Source of the DNA: BACL27 sp947488385
Lineage (GTDB): Bacteria > Actinomycetota > Acidimicrobiia > Acidimicrobiales > Ilumatobacteraceae
Assembly (NCBI GenBank): GCA_964203655.1
Contig: CAXNMJ010000001.1
Coordinates: 1 to 64,000, forward strand
Reading direction: 5' to 3'
Length of the DNA stretch: 64,000 nt
This document shows positions 52,077-60,781 of this stretch, piece after piece; the stretch's first letter is position 1, and the number at the start of each line of letters is the position of its first letter. The translations under genes and the position numbers were made by a program. The notes beneath the pieces were generated by a model, which made no database searches, was not told where the DNA came from, and saw only the letters and a program-made list of their open reading frames with translations.

Positions 52077-53096
52077 CTACAAACGACGATTCAACAGCAT
52101 TGCATCCCCAAACGAGAGCATGCGATAACGCTCAGCAATCGCGGTTGTATAGAGCTCTCGCCACCTTGGTCCGACAAAGGCTTCGATCATCATCAATAAA
52201 GTTGTACGGGGCATATGAAAATTTGTCAGAAGTAAGTCCACAACTTTAAATTCATAGCCCCGCGAGATGAACATCTTCGTGCGACCCTCCAAAACACCGG
52301 TTGATGCTGCCGACTCAAGCGCTCGGGTCGCAGTCGTACCGATGGCGATAACTCGATTTGCTTTCGCACAAGCCTCAAGAGTCTTCGTATCAACTCGGTA
52401 ATACTCACTGTGCATCGGATGGTTCAGCGGGTTTTCTTCTGTGACCGGCGCAAATGTGTCGAGGCCCACCGTCAAATCAACAGTCAAAAAATTGACGCCC
52501 ATAGATTTGAGCGCTTCAATCAAAGCGGGCGTGAAATGCAGACCTGCCGTTGGCGCAGCAGCCGAGGCTGGTCTGTTTGCATAAACAGTTTGATAACGAT
52601 CTGATGCAGTCAGTGGCGCAGTTATGTATGGCGGTAGCGGCATCTCACCATATTTCATGAGCATCTCTTCGAGTTCTGACTGCGACTCGCAACGCAACTT
52701 AACCACAAACGTGTCGCCTGCGACAGTTCGCTCTCCGATTTCAACTAATTCGCTTCCATCAGCCGCAAACAAAACTTCGCCAGTCTTCAAACGCTTTGCT
52801 GGTCGAATCAACGCCTCCCACAACCCAGGTGTTGACGCACTTTGTTCAAGCAACAACACTTCAGCCGCTCCACCAGATTGTCGCACGAGTCGAATTCGTG
52901 CGGGTATCACTTTTGTGTCATTGACGACGATCACATCTCCGGGCTCACAGAATTCGACAAAATTTTTTACTTGACGGTGCAGAGGCTGGTTCGCGGTTCC
53001 TTGATCTACTAATAAACGCGCCGAGTCTCTCGGCTCAATTGGTGTCTGGGCGATTAAATCGCCGGGCAGGTTGTAGTCAAAATCTTCAATACGCAC
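52077..53096 (-). CDS. queA: S-adenosylmethionine:tRNA ribosyltransferase-isomerase
   Basis: Adds the epoxycyclopentane ring of queuosine to tRNA-bound preQ1 using SAM as ribosyl donor. Typical sequence: FDYNLPGDLIAQTPIEPRDSARLL at the N terminus, PAGLHFTPxL-like APTAGLHFTPALI near residue 183, and LLTNFHMPRTTLLMMIEAF near residue 287. Length 339 is normal. Lies between ruvB and tgt, 11 bp and 52 bp away. Confidence 0.97.
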   Translation of the reverse strand: MRIEDFDYNLPGDLIAQTPIEPRDSARLLVDQGTANQPLHRQVKNFVEFCEPGDVIVVNDTKVIPARIRLVRQSGGAAEVLLLEQSASTPGLWEALIRPAKRLKTGEVLFAADGSELVEIGERTVAGDTFVVKLRCESQSELEEMLMKYGEMPLPPYITAPLTASDRYQTVYANRPASAAAPTAGLHFTPALIEALKSMGVNFLTVDLTVGLDTFAPVTEENPLNHPMHSEYYRVDTKTLEACAKANRVIAIGTTATRALESAASTGVLEGRTKMFISRGYEFKVVDLLLTNFHMPRTTLLMMIEAFVGPRWRELYTTAIAERYRMLSFGDAMLLNRRL

Positions 53097-53107
53097 TACA
53101 CGAAATC

Positions 53108-54128
53108 TTAAAACAGTTCGGGTGCATTATCGGGCGGAGTCAGCCCGAGATGTTGCCAAGCCAAAGGCATCGCAACACGACCCCGTGGGGTGCGCACAAG
53201 CAACCCTTGCTGAATCAAAAAGGGTTCGTAGACGTCTTCAATTGTTTCAGTCTGTTCGCTGACCGAAATTGCCAGCGTCGAAAGACCAACGGGCCCACCC
53301 GCAAATTGTCGACATAGCGCCGAGAGAATTGCTCGGTCAACTTTGTCGAGACCCAAATCATCGACACCGAAAACCTCTAGTGCTTGGCGTGCGCTTTCTT
53401 TGGTGACTTTGCCGTTTCCTCGAACTTCGGCGTGATCACGCACTCGACGCAACAATCGATTCGCGATTCGAGGCGTACCCCGTCGATCGACGAGCAATTT
53501 CATGTGACCCGTCTTTGTCAATCGGTACTTTCAAAATGCGTGCAGTTCGCAAAACGATTTGCTCGAGTTCGTCAACTTCATAGAAGTCAAGTCGAGCCAC
53601 AAGTCCAAAGCGATCGCGCAAAGGACCTGTGATCATGCCTGTTCGCGTTGTCGCCCCAATCAAAGTGAACCGTGGCAGAGTCAGACGAATTGACGACGCA
53701 GATGGTCCTTTACCGACCACAATGTCAATTTGAAAGTCTTCCATTGCGGGGTAAAGAATTTCTTCGACTTGACGTGACAGTCGATGAATCTCATCGATGA
53801 ACAGCACGTCATTGGTGTCAAGCTTCGTGAGAATTGCCGCCAGGTCACCCGCCCGCTCAAGCGCAGGACCCGAAGTGATATGGATTTTTGCCGACATCTC
53901 GCTGGCCACGATGCCGGCCATAGTTGTTTTTCCTAAACCTGGCGGCCCCGCCAACAAAATATGGTCGGCTGATTGCTCGCGCTTTCTGGCAGCTTCTAAA
54001 ACTATTCCGAGGTGTTCTTTTAGTTCTCGCTGTCCGACGAAGTCGTCAAGCGACTTTGGTCGCAATCCGATGTCATCAAGATCAGATGGATCAGTGGTTA
54101 TCGCCGGATCTGTAAATTCTTCACGCAC
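53108..54128 (-). CDS. ruvB: Holliday junction helicase RuvB, reading frame interrupted
   Basis: AAA+ motor of branch migration. Part 1 (54128 to about 53481): RPKSLDDFVGQ, Walker A AGPPGLGKTTMA, Walker B VLFIDEIHRL, TLIGATTRTGM and the arginine-rich PLRDRFG. Part 2 (about 53478 to 53108): GTPRIANRLLRRVRD, then the winged-helix domain. The break is sharply defined: 0-frame reads ARRS and then diverges, +1 frame resumes with GTPRIANR. Removing one C of the run 53478-53481 gives ARRSTGTPRIANR. Combined length is 340 residues, exactly normal. Start overlaps ruvA by 8 bp. Confidence 0.92.
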
Positions 54129-54708
54129 GACGTGCTCCCAACAAATTCAGCGCCTCACGCAACATTAGTTCTGAGTCATTGGTGACGCTCATCTCGCGCA
54201 AAACATCACGAATTTCTTCAGCAGAATAACCAAGCCCAGCCAACGCGTCACGTACATCGCCAACACTTGACGAGCCACCGAGATTCGTTGCAGATTCAAG
54301 AATGTTTAGATGCAGTCGATTCTTCAACTCAATCAACAATCTTTCTGCAGTCTTTTTACCGACCCCAGATACGAGTGTCAACGCCGCCAAATCTGAACCA
54401 GCAACAATGTCGACTAGTGCGCGTGGAGAATGCGTGGCCAAGATCGCCATCGCCATCGTTGGGCCCACACCGTGTGTCGCGATCAAGACCTCAAAACACT
54501 TGCGCTCATCGCGGTCTAAAAAGCCGTAGAGAGTTTGGGCATCTTCGCGAACATGGTGGTGGACGTACAAAAAAGCTTTTGAAGTCGGCTCAAGTTCGCC
54601 AAGAGTTCGGGGCGTCACATGGACTAGATAACCCAGCCCGCTTACTTCGAGCAACACCGTCGATTCAGTTGTGCGCTCAAGCACAACTCCGTTAAGCGAA
54701 CCAATCAT
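54121..54708 (-). CDS. ruvA: Holliday junction DNA-binding protein RuvA
   Basis: Tetramer that holds the junction for RuvB. Domain I OB-fold starts with MIGSLNGVVLERT; two helix-hairpin-helix motifs follow (GVGPTMAMAIL and VSGVGKKTAERLLIELK); domain III (about 150-195) contacts RuvB. I start at ATG 54708, which overlaps the ruvC stop (ATGA); a longer frame to 54768 encodes ruvC-overlapping sequence and is rejected. Length 195. Confidence 0.96.
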   Translation of the reverse strand: MIGSLNGVVLERTTESTVLLEVSGLGYLVHVTPRTLGELEPTSKAFLYVHHHVREDAQTLYGFLDRDERKCFEVLIATHGVGPTMAMAILATHSPRALVDIVAGSDLAALTLVSGVGKKTAERLLIELKNRLHLNILESATNLGGSSSVGDVRDALAGLGYSAEEIRDVLREMSVTNDSELMLREALNLLGARRA

Positions 54709-55310
54709 TTTTTTGCCGCCACCGCTTGCGCGACTTTCATTGCCAGCGGACTTGAAGCAATGTGGCACAAAGCAATGGCCGCTGCGTCTGCTGCGTCAGC
54801 GGGTTTTGGAATTGTGTTCAATTTGAGTCTCTGCTTAACCATTTTTTGTACTTGCGCTTTGTCTGCTCCACCCCAACCGGTGATCGCAAGTTTGACTTGA
54901 TTCGGCGAATACTGCACCACTTCGATACCTCGTCGAGCCGCGGCGCTCAATACGAGACCGCTGACTTGTCCGACGCTCATTGCCGTGCGCACATTCGATT
55001 GAAAAAATATATGCTCAACAGCCACCGCAGTTGGTTGATACTGATCTAAAAGTGCTTCAACTTCTTGGGCAATCTCTGCAAGCCGAGCGGGCAATTCGTC
55101 TTCAGGTTTTGTTCTCAAAACGCCCAAGCTAGTCAGCGAGACATCGGTGTTGCCTTGCACTTGCAAGACCGCGTACCCGCACCGAGTCAAGCCAGGGTCA
55201 ATGCCCAGAACAGTTATCGAGCTTGAACCTGATGTTTTGACAGGCGCCAATTGGCCAGATGAACGTTCTAAATTTTTGACCGAACGAAGCCTGGGGCTCG
55301 GGGCGAACAT
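54705..55310 (-). CDS. ruvC: Holliday junction resolvase RuvC
   Basis: Endonuclease that cuts Holliday junctions. RNase H-fold acidic residues are in LGIDPGLTRCGYAVL, AVEHIFFQSN and DAADAAAIALCH. About 32 residues precede the conserved ITVLGIDPG; ATG 55310 is the only good start visible, though a TTG near codon 20 is possible. Operon order yebC-(bcp)-ruvC-ruvA-ruvB. Confidence 0.94.
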   Translation of the reverse strand: MFAPSPRLRSVKNLERSSGQLAPVKTSGSSSITVLGIDPGLTRCGYAVLQVQGNTDVSLTSLGVLRTKPEDELPARLAEIAQEVEALLDQYQPTAVAVEHIFFQSNVRTAMSVGQVSGLVLSAAARRGIEVVQYSPNQVKLAITGWGGADKAQVQKMVKQRLKLNTIPKPADAADAAAIALCHIASSPLAMKVAQAVAAKK

Positions 55311-55334
55311 ATGTTCATCTTAGTGGATGTCTGC

Positions 55335-55796
55335 CTAGGCGGTGGCGACTGCTTCAATCAACTCAGATACGGGTCGGAAAGTCACGCCCAAAACGGCTCG
55401 GTGCAAATATTTGATGGTGCCCTTGGGGTCGATCACAAAAACACTTCGTCTCGGCAGACCCATCAGACCAGTTACCGAATAGAGATCGGCAACAGTTTTT
55501 TCAGTATCGGCAAGAAGCGGAAATTTAAAACCTTGCTTTGCGGCAAATGTTTCGTGGCTTGCAACATCTTGCGCCGAGATCGCCAAAATTTGAGCATTCA
55601 CTTGAGTGAACTGTTGCAATTCATTGTTGTATGAGCACAATTGTTTTGTGCAGACGAGCGTCTCATCACCTGGATAAAAAACTAAGACGACGGTTTGTCC
55701 ACGAAACTGAGACAGCGAATAACTCTTGCCGCCTGTCCCTGGCAATGAAAAATCTGGTGCGACGTCGCCGACTTCAAGAGTTTTTGAATTTGCCAT
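55335..55796 (-). CDS. bcp: Peroxiredoxin of the Bcp/PrxQ type
   Basis: Thiol peroxidase. The motif VLVFYPGDETLVCTKQL near residue 40 contains the peroxidatic cysteine followed by TKQLCSYNNE, with a possible resolving cysteine five residues on, typical of PrxQ. Length 153. It is inserted between yebC and ruvC, a place where Actinobacteria normally have no gene of this kind; 3 bp from yebC, so co-transcribed. Confidence 0.92.
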   Translation of the reverse strand: MANSKTLEVGDVAPDFSLPGTGGKSYSLSQFRGQTVVLVFYPGDETLVCTKQLCSYNNELQQFTQVNAQILAISAQDVASHETFAAKQGFKFPLLADTEKTVADLYSVTGLMGLPRRSVFVIDPKGTIKYLHRAVLGVTFRPVSELIEAVATA

Positions 55797-55799
55797 GGT

Positions 55800-56546
55800 T
55801 TAACCAACCTCCTGCATCAAAGATTCTGAAATATCGAAGTTTGCATACACATCTTGCACATCATCATTGTCGTCAAGTTCGTGCATGATTTTTAGAATAG
55901 CTTTTGCTTCATCTGGATCAGTAACTGCGACCGTATTTGCCGAAAGCATCGTGGTTGTCGCCGAATTGACGGTCATCTTTGCTGCTTCAAGAGCTGCCTT
56001 TAATTCATACACCTGACTCGGATCACAAGTGACGTGCCACATTTCTTCATCTGCGGTGATGTCTTCAAGTCCGTGATCTAAACCAACCATCATCAAGTCG
56101 TCTTCGCTTGCCGACTTACCAACGAGAATCACTCCTTTGCGTGAGAACTGCCAACCCACTGAACCAGGAGCCGCCATTGAGCCACCCTGCTTTGAAAAAA
56201 TAATCCGCACATCGGCGGCGGTGCGGTTGCGATTGTCGGTCAAAATATCGATCAACATTGCTACACCGCCTGGCGCATAAGCCTCGTACGTCACCGACTC
56301 GTAGGCTTTTCCGTCGGTCTCGCCCATCCCGCGCTTGATTGCGCGATCGATTGCATCGTTGGTCATTGATGCTGACTTCGCCTTTGCCACCACCGTGCGC
56401 AATGCCGCATTCGTTGTGACATCACCACCACCTTCACGTGCCGCTACTTCAAGTAGTCGTGAAAGTTTTGCAAAAGTCTTGCCGCGTACTTTGTCGATCG
56501 CGGCTTTCTTGTGCTTGATCGTTGCCCATTTAGAGTGTCCGGACAT
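55800..56546 (-). CDS. yebC: YebC/PmpR-family protein
   Basis: Conserved cytoplasmic protein annotated as a transcriptional regulator and more recently linked to translation through proline stretches. Starts with the invariant MSGHSKWATIKHKKAAIDKVRGKTF and has ERVTYEAYAPGGVAML-like VTYEAYAPGGVAMLIDILTDN near residue 85. Length 248 is normal. Neighbours ruvC as in most bacteria. Confidence 0.96.
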   Translation of the reverse strand: MSGHSKWATIKHKKAAIDKVRGKTFAKLSRLLEVAAREGGGDVTTNAALRTVVAKAKSASMTNDAIDRAIKRGMGETDGKAYESVTYEAYAPGGVAMLIDILTDNRNRTAADVRIIFSKQGGSMAAPGSVGWQFSRKGVILVGKSASEDDLMMVGLDHGLEDITADEEMWHVTCDPSQVYELKAALEAAKMTVNSATTTMLSANTVAVTDPDEAKAILKIMHELDDNDDVQDVYANFDISESLMQEVG

Positions 56547-56548
56547 CG

Positions 56549-57145
56549 CTAAATCTCCTTTACAAATATTTCGTGAATGCGACCGTCTTGCGAAAGTTCA
56601 GGATGAAACGAAGCCACCAAAACATTCTTTTGTCTTGCCAAAATTACATCCGAACCGAAACTAGCCAAAACTTCAATATCTTTGCCAGCTTTAAGGATCT
56701 TTGGCGCTCGAATAAACACCGCATGAAACGCCGGGGTAAGACCCTTAATTGCGACATCTGCCTCAAAACTGTCGACCTGGCGTCCGTATGCATTGCGTTG
56801 AACTTCAATGTCAATTGCGCCGAACGAAATCTGATCATCCCTGCCGTCGATGATTTTTTTCGCCAGAAGAATCATCCCTGCACAAGTTCCAAATACGGGC
56901 ATACCTTCATGAATAAGTTTTTTAATCGGCTCATAAAGATCTGAAGACTCAAGCAGCTGTGACATAGTCGTTGATTCGCCACCCGGCATGATCAGCGCGT
57001 CGACTTGGGCCAGATCTTTAGGTGTTCTTACTTCAAGAGATGAAACATCTAAATCGTTTAAAACTTGCTTATGACTTTGATACGCGCCTTGTAGCGCGAG
57101 AACTCCGACAACTTTTTTCGAACTACCTTGAGAAACTCGAACCAC
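56549..57145 (-). CDS. pdxT: Pyridoxal 5'-phosphate synthase glutaminase subunit
   Basis: Releases ammonia from glutamine for PdxS. Class I amidotransferase features: VGVLALQGAYQSH at the start, PGGESTTM, the nucleophile cysteine in FGTCAGMILLA near residue 90, and SFHPELSQDGRIHEIF near the end. Length 198. Lies 18 bp after pdxS and 2 bp before yebC. Confidence 0.96.
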   Translation of the reverse strand: MVRVSQGSSKKVVGVLALQGAYQSHKQVLNDLDVSSLEVRTPKDLAQVDALIMPGGESTTMSQLLESSDLYEPIKKLIHEGMPVFGTCAGMILLAKKIIDGRDDQISFGAIDIEVQRNAYGRQVDSFEADVAIKGLTPAFHAVFIRAPKILKAGKDIEVLASFGSDVILARQKNVLVASFHPELSQDGRIHEIFVKEI

Positions 57146-57163
57146 CTGGGGGCCTCGAGTCGT

Positions 57164-58072
57164 TCACCAGCCACGCTCCGCGTAACGCTGTTCGATCTTG
57201 TCCATACCGATACCTGTCATCGGTCCGCCCAAGTTGCGACTCACCTTGGCAATGATGTCGGCGTCACGGAAGTGTGTTGTTGCTTCAACGATTGCTTTTG
57301 CACGCGGGGCCGGATCGTCGCTCTTGAAAATTCCGGAGCCAACGAAAACTGCTTGTGCTCCAAGTTGCATCGCCAATGCGGCATCACTTGGCGTTGCAAT
57401 TCCGCCTGCGCAAAACAGTGGCACTGGCAACCAACCCGTTTCGGCAATCTCTTGCACAAGTGGCAACGGAGCTTGCAAGCGCTTTGCCCATTCAAAAAGT
57501 TCTGCAGAGTCTGCTTGAGTAATTTTACGAATGTCACCGATAATTGATCGGAGGTGACGAACTGCTTCAACAATGTTGCCTGTGCCGGCTTCTCCCTTTG
57601 AGCGGATCAATGCAGCACCTTCACTGATGCGACGAAGAGCCTCGCCGAGATTTGTTGCTCCGCAAACAAACGGTGAAGTGAACATCAACTTGTCGATGTG
57701 GTGCGCTTCATCTGCTGGTGTGAGAACTTCGCTTTCGTCGATGAAGTCAACACCAAGAGACTCAAGAACTTGGGCTTCTACGAAATGACCAATGCGAGCC
57801 TTGGCCATAACTGGAATTGAACAAACTGCTTGAATACCCACGATCATTTCTGGATCGCTCATTCGAGCAACTCCACCATCGCGACGAATGTCTGCCGGCA
57901 CACGTTCAAGAGCCATCACTGCACAAGCGCCTGCGTCTTCAGCAATTTTGGCTTGCTCTGCGTTGACGACGTCCATAATTACGCCACCCTTGAGCATCTC
58001 TGCCAAGCCGCGTTTTACCGTCATCGAACCGGTGACTGTTTTACTTGTCTTTTCAGCTTCGCGCTTTGCCAT
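57164..58072 (-). CDS. pdxS: Pyridoxal 5'-phosphate synthase, lyase subunit
   Basis: Makes PLP from ribose 5-phosphate, glyceraldehyde 3-phosphate and ammonia (DXP-independent route). The catalytic lysines lie in MTVKRGLAEMLKGGVIMDV and MAKARIGHFVEAQ; ALERVPADIRRDGGVARM is a family hallmark. I start at ATG 58072 (MAKREAEK), which has a GAAGGG ribosome-binding site at a good distance, not the in-frame ATG at 58087. Length 302. Confidence 0.97.
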   Translation of the reverse strand: MAKREAEKTSKTVTGSMTVKRGLAEMLKGGVIMDVVNAEQAKIAEDAGACAVMALERVPADIRRDGGVARMSDPEMIVGIQAVCSIPVMAKARIGHFVEAQVLESLGVDFIDESEVLTPADEAHHIDKLMFTSPFVCGATNLGEALRRISEGAALIRSKGEAGTGNIVEAVRHLRSIIGDIRKITQADSAELFEWAKRLQAPLPLVQEIAETGWLPVPLFCAGGIATPSDAALAMQLGAQAVFVGSGIFKSDDPAPRAKAIVEATTHFRDADIIAKVSRNLGGPMTGIGMDKIEQRYAERGW

Positions 58073-58094
58073 GGTCGAACCCTTCAACTAGTTC

Positions 58095-58125
58095 TTCATA
58101 TCGTATCCAGCGCGATGTGCGTCAA
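58095..58125 (-). promoter_or_regulatory. Possible pdxS promoter
   Basis: Minus strand: TTGACG (58120-58125) matches five of six -35 bases; TATGAA (58095-58100) is a modest -10 box but the 19-bp spacer is long. The alternative GATATG at 17 bp is poorer. The gap of 130 bp before pdxS is otherwise featureless. Confidence 0.35.
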
Positions 58126-58202
58126 CGATTTATATTTTGATCGAGGGCGACCAAACTGGCCTCACGAATGAAGCTGTCGGGTTTGCGAATTTTGTGGTTC
58201 TT

Positions 58203-59264
58203 TTATGGATACTGAACGCTGGCAACGTCAATTCCCGCAGGAATATGTGCCGCCGACTTCGCCCGAATTACTTCGACCCAAGTTCGACCTGGAGTGAGTT
58301 TGATCACAGCGCCCTTTGTGTCTTTAAACACAAACGGTTTCATCGGGTCGGTGCGCTCCCAAGTGCCTTGCACAAGTGCCCCTCCCGTATAAACCCAAAC
58401 TTCACCACTACCCAAAGTTTTTGCAACTGGGCTCGAACCAGACTTGCCGTAAACGACATGCATCACTACGACGTTCGGTGCGTTGATTCGCACATCATCC
58501 ATATCAACATGTGGCTTGTCGTCTTGTGAACGCACGAATGCGAGCGAAGCTTCACTCCACTCCCACATCACATCAACACCATCCATTGAAATCTTTACTG
58601 CACCTGCAGGCTTGTTTCCGGTCGGCACAGCTTCACCATCGGCGCGATATTCAAATTGAGGCACCGGCGGTTTTGCATCGGCTGGCGCAAGAGTCCAGAG
58701 TTTTGTTGTCTCGGCCACCAAGTTGTGTGGTGCACTACGACTTGACTCGCGTCTGAAACCGCCAGACTCATTTGCTGCCGAATGACTTAGGTCGATCATC
58801 GTTGAATTTCGAATTTCGGCTGTCACTTTCGAGTTACCACCACTCCAAACAAAAAGCGGACTGTTCAGAGAAGCAAGCAGGTCGATGTCTTGAAGGCGAC
58901 CACTTCGGATCGGGCCAACTGGATCGCTGCCTTGGGATTGAAAAACTGCGGCGAAGCGTGTGAGTTGCTCCACATTTTCTTCGAAAACTATGTCGGCTTG
59001 ATTAAGGCCCCATTGTGGTCGCGCTTTTGGATGATTGTCGATCTTGACTACCATCGCCGGACGATTGATCAAAGTTTCATCTGGTGCTTGCGCGCCAGTT
59101 AAAGGTGAACGAACGACTGGAATAGTCGATGTCGTCGCCTCGGCGACGGTTGACTCTGCTGCTGCAACTGTCGAGCCAGATGAGTCGGACGACCCACTGC
59201 AACTTGCAACCAATAATCCTGCGATAACAAAACCTACGAGACTTGTTTTTTTATCAATACGCAT
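58203..59264 (-). CDS. DUF3048 (YerB-like) lipoprotein
   Basis: Secreted protein anchored by lipid: residues 1-22 form a lipoprotein signal with lipobox LVASC and acylated cysteine at position 22, followed by a serine/threonine-rich spacer (to about 55). The DUF3048 domain is recognisable by NRPAMVVKIDNHPKARPQWGL, ADIVFEENVEQLTRFAAVFQ and VGPIRSGRLQDIDLL. Function of the family is unknown; it is probably an envelope protein. Length 353. Starts 2 bp from htpX's stop, so it likely shares the lemA-htpX transcript. Confidence 0.88.
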   Translation of the reverse strand: MRIDKKTSLVGFVIAGLLVASCSGSSDSSGSTVAAAESTVAEATTSTIPVVRSPLTGAQAPDETLINRPAMVVKIDNHPKARPQWGLNQADIVFEENVEQLTRFAAVFQSQGSDPVGPIRSGRLQDIDLLASLNSPLFVWSGGNSKVTAEIRNSTMIDLSHSAANESGGFRRESSRSAPHNLVAETTKLWTLAPADAKPPVPQFEYRADGEAVPTGNKPAGAVKISMDGVDVMWEWSEASLAFVRSQDDKPHVDMDDVRINAPNVVVMHVVYGKSGSSPVAKTLGSGEVWVYTGGALVQGTWERTDPMKPFVFKDTKGAVIKLTPGRTWVEVIRAKSAAHIPAGIDVASVQYP

Positions 59265-59266
59265 TT

Positions 59267-60172
59267 TTACATCTCCCTTAAGAGTGCGATTCGCTCTGAG
59301 AGCGGTGGATGGGTATTAAACAGTTTATGAAATCCACCTAGCCTGCCTGCGTCTTTCACCCCCGACAAAGGCTGCTCAATCCACATATGGGCCGTAGCCA
59401 TGCTGGCTGAATGCGTAACGGTGCTGTCAGCCTGAAGTTTTTCTAAAGCAGAAATCAAACCTGGCGGATATCTCGTCAACTGACAAGCAGAGACATCGGC
59501 CAATGTTTCACGACGACGACTTACAGCAGCCTGCATTATTCGAGCTACAAGAGGAGCCAAAATCAACAATGCAAAACCGATGAAGGCAAGTGGGTTGCTT
59601 GAGTTACGGCGATCACTCGACCTGCTGACTCGCCCGCCGTTCCACCACATCATTCGAATTGCCAAGTCGGTCAAAATCGCGATTGAGCCGACAAGAGTCA
59701 CGGCAATCGTTGAAACCAAAATGTCGTAATTCTTGATGTGCGAAAGTTCGTGGGCCAAAACACCCTCAAGTTCAACTCGATCAAGTTTTTCGAGCAAGCC
59801 ACTCGTAACCGCAATCGCCGCATGTTTTGGATTGCGACCAGTCGCAAATGCATTCGGCGCAGGGTCGTCAATTACATAAACACGTGGCTTCGGCAAGCCA
59901 CCCGCAATACACAAACCTTCGACCAAATTGTGCAGTCTTTTGTAAACCTGTTCATCTGCCAACTTGGCTCGACTCACACGCAAAGCGATTGAGTCTGACT
60001 TCCAATATGACGTGCCAGCCATCAGTGCAGAAAAAATCAATGCAATAGACGTTCCGACAACTGGATTACCTAAAACTTGACCAGCCGCAACACCCGCAGC
60101 AATCACGAGCAAGACAAAGCCCATAAGCAAGAAAACTGATCGGCGCTTGTTTGCAGAAATTAAGTCGTACAT
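59267..60172 (-). CDS. htpX: HtpX-like zinc metalloprotease
   Basis: Membrane protease of the M48 family. Two N-terminal membrane helices (about 10-50), the cytoplasmic zinc motif GVLAHELSHIKNYD (HExxH near residue 140), a further helix pair (about 150-215) and the third-ligand region RRRETLADVSACQLTRYP. Start at ATG 60172 (MYDLISANKRRS) is 10 bp after lemA; the longer frame to 60229 overlaps lemA and is rejected. Length 301. The lemA-htpX pairing is widespread. Confidence 0.93.
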   Translation of the reverse strand: MYDLISANKRRSVFLLMGFVLLVIAAGVAAGQVLGNPVVGTSIALIFSALMAGTSYWKSDSIALRVSRAKLADEQVYKRLHNLVEGLCIAGGLPKPRVYVIDDPAPNAFATGRNPKHAAIAVTSGLLEKLDRVELEGVLAHELSHIKNYDILVSTIAVTLVGSIAILTDLAIRMMWWNGGRVSRSSDRRNSSNPLAFIGFALLILAPLVARIMQAAVSRRRETLADVSACQLTRYPPGLISALEKLQADSTVTHSASMATAHMWIEQPLSGVKDAGRLGGFHKLFNTHPPLSERIALLREM

Positions 60173-60182
60173 ATTTTTGTTA

Positions 60183-60737
60183 CTAGAACTGAACCTTTGG
60201 TGCAGCCTTTTCAGCATCGGACGCTTCAAAGAATTCGCTTTCTTTGAACTTGAAAATTGAGGCGAAGATAACGCTCGGAAACGAATGTACTGAATTGTTG
60301 TAAGTCAAAACAGCATCATTGTAAAACTGGCGTGCATAGGCAATGCGGCTTTCGGTGTTGCTCAACTCTTCTTGCAGGTTCAAGAAACTCGCATTGGCTT
60401 TCAAATCTGGATACGACTCGGAAAGTGCAAACAACTGTCGCAATGCGCCTGACAGAGCGTTGTCGGCCCCTGCTTGGCTCGCAGCCGTGTTCGGCGCAGC
60501 GATCGCGGTATTTCTCGCAGCGATCACCTCTTGCAAAGTCTTTTGTTCAAAATTGGCGTAGCCCTTTACTGTTTCAACCAAATTCGGAATCAACTCGATG
60601 CGGCGCTTCAACTGCACATCGATCTGTGACCAAGCGTTTTTAACTTGATTGCGACGCTGTACAAGAGCGTTGTATGAAAGAGCTACGAACCCGCCAAGTA
60701 CGAGAACTACAACAACCAAAATCAAAGTCGACATCAA
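60183..60737 (-). CDS. lemA: LemA family protein
   Basis: Membrane-anchored helical protein. One N-terminal helix (about 3-22), then YNALVQRRNQVKNAWSQIDVQLKRRIELIPNLV split over a long coiled region, the classic LemA signature, and a C-terminal FYNDAVLTYNNSVHSFPSVI. 184 residues. Role unknown; genetic linkage to HtpX suggests envelope stress or substrate presentation, but that is inference. Confidence 0.94.
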   Translation of the reverse strand: MMSTLILVVVVLVLGGFVALSYNALVQRRNQVKNAWSQIDVQLKRRIELIPNLVETVKGYANFEQKTLQEVIAARNTAIAAPNTAASQAGADNALSGALRQLFALSESYPDLKANASFLNLQEELSNTESRIAYARQFYNDAVLTYNNSVHSFPSVIFASIFKFKESEFFEASDAEKAAPKVQF

Positions 60738-60781
60738 AACCTCTTACTTTCTCTTTCGGGGTAGATCAATATTCTACTGCG

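Noticed and set aside
20475..54128. Stop-codon-driven programmed +1 frameshifting (prfB-like) as a common mechanism
   Set aside because: mihF and the first secF break could fit a shift at the 0-frame stop, but in ruvB, secD and the second secF break conserved sequence resumes well before the stop, so one shared stop-dependent signal does not fit.
60173..60229. Longer htpX starting inside lemA
   Set aside because: The added residues are antisense-free but unrelated; MYDLIS is the natural start, 10 bp after lemA.
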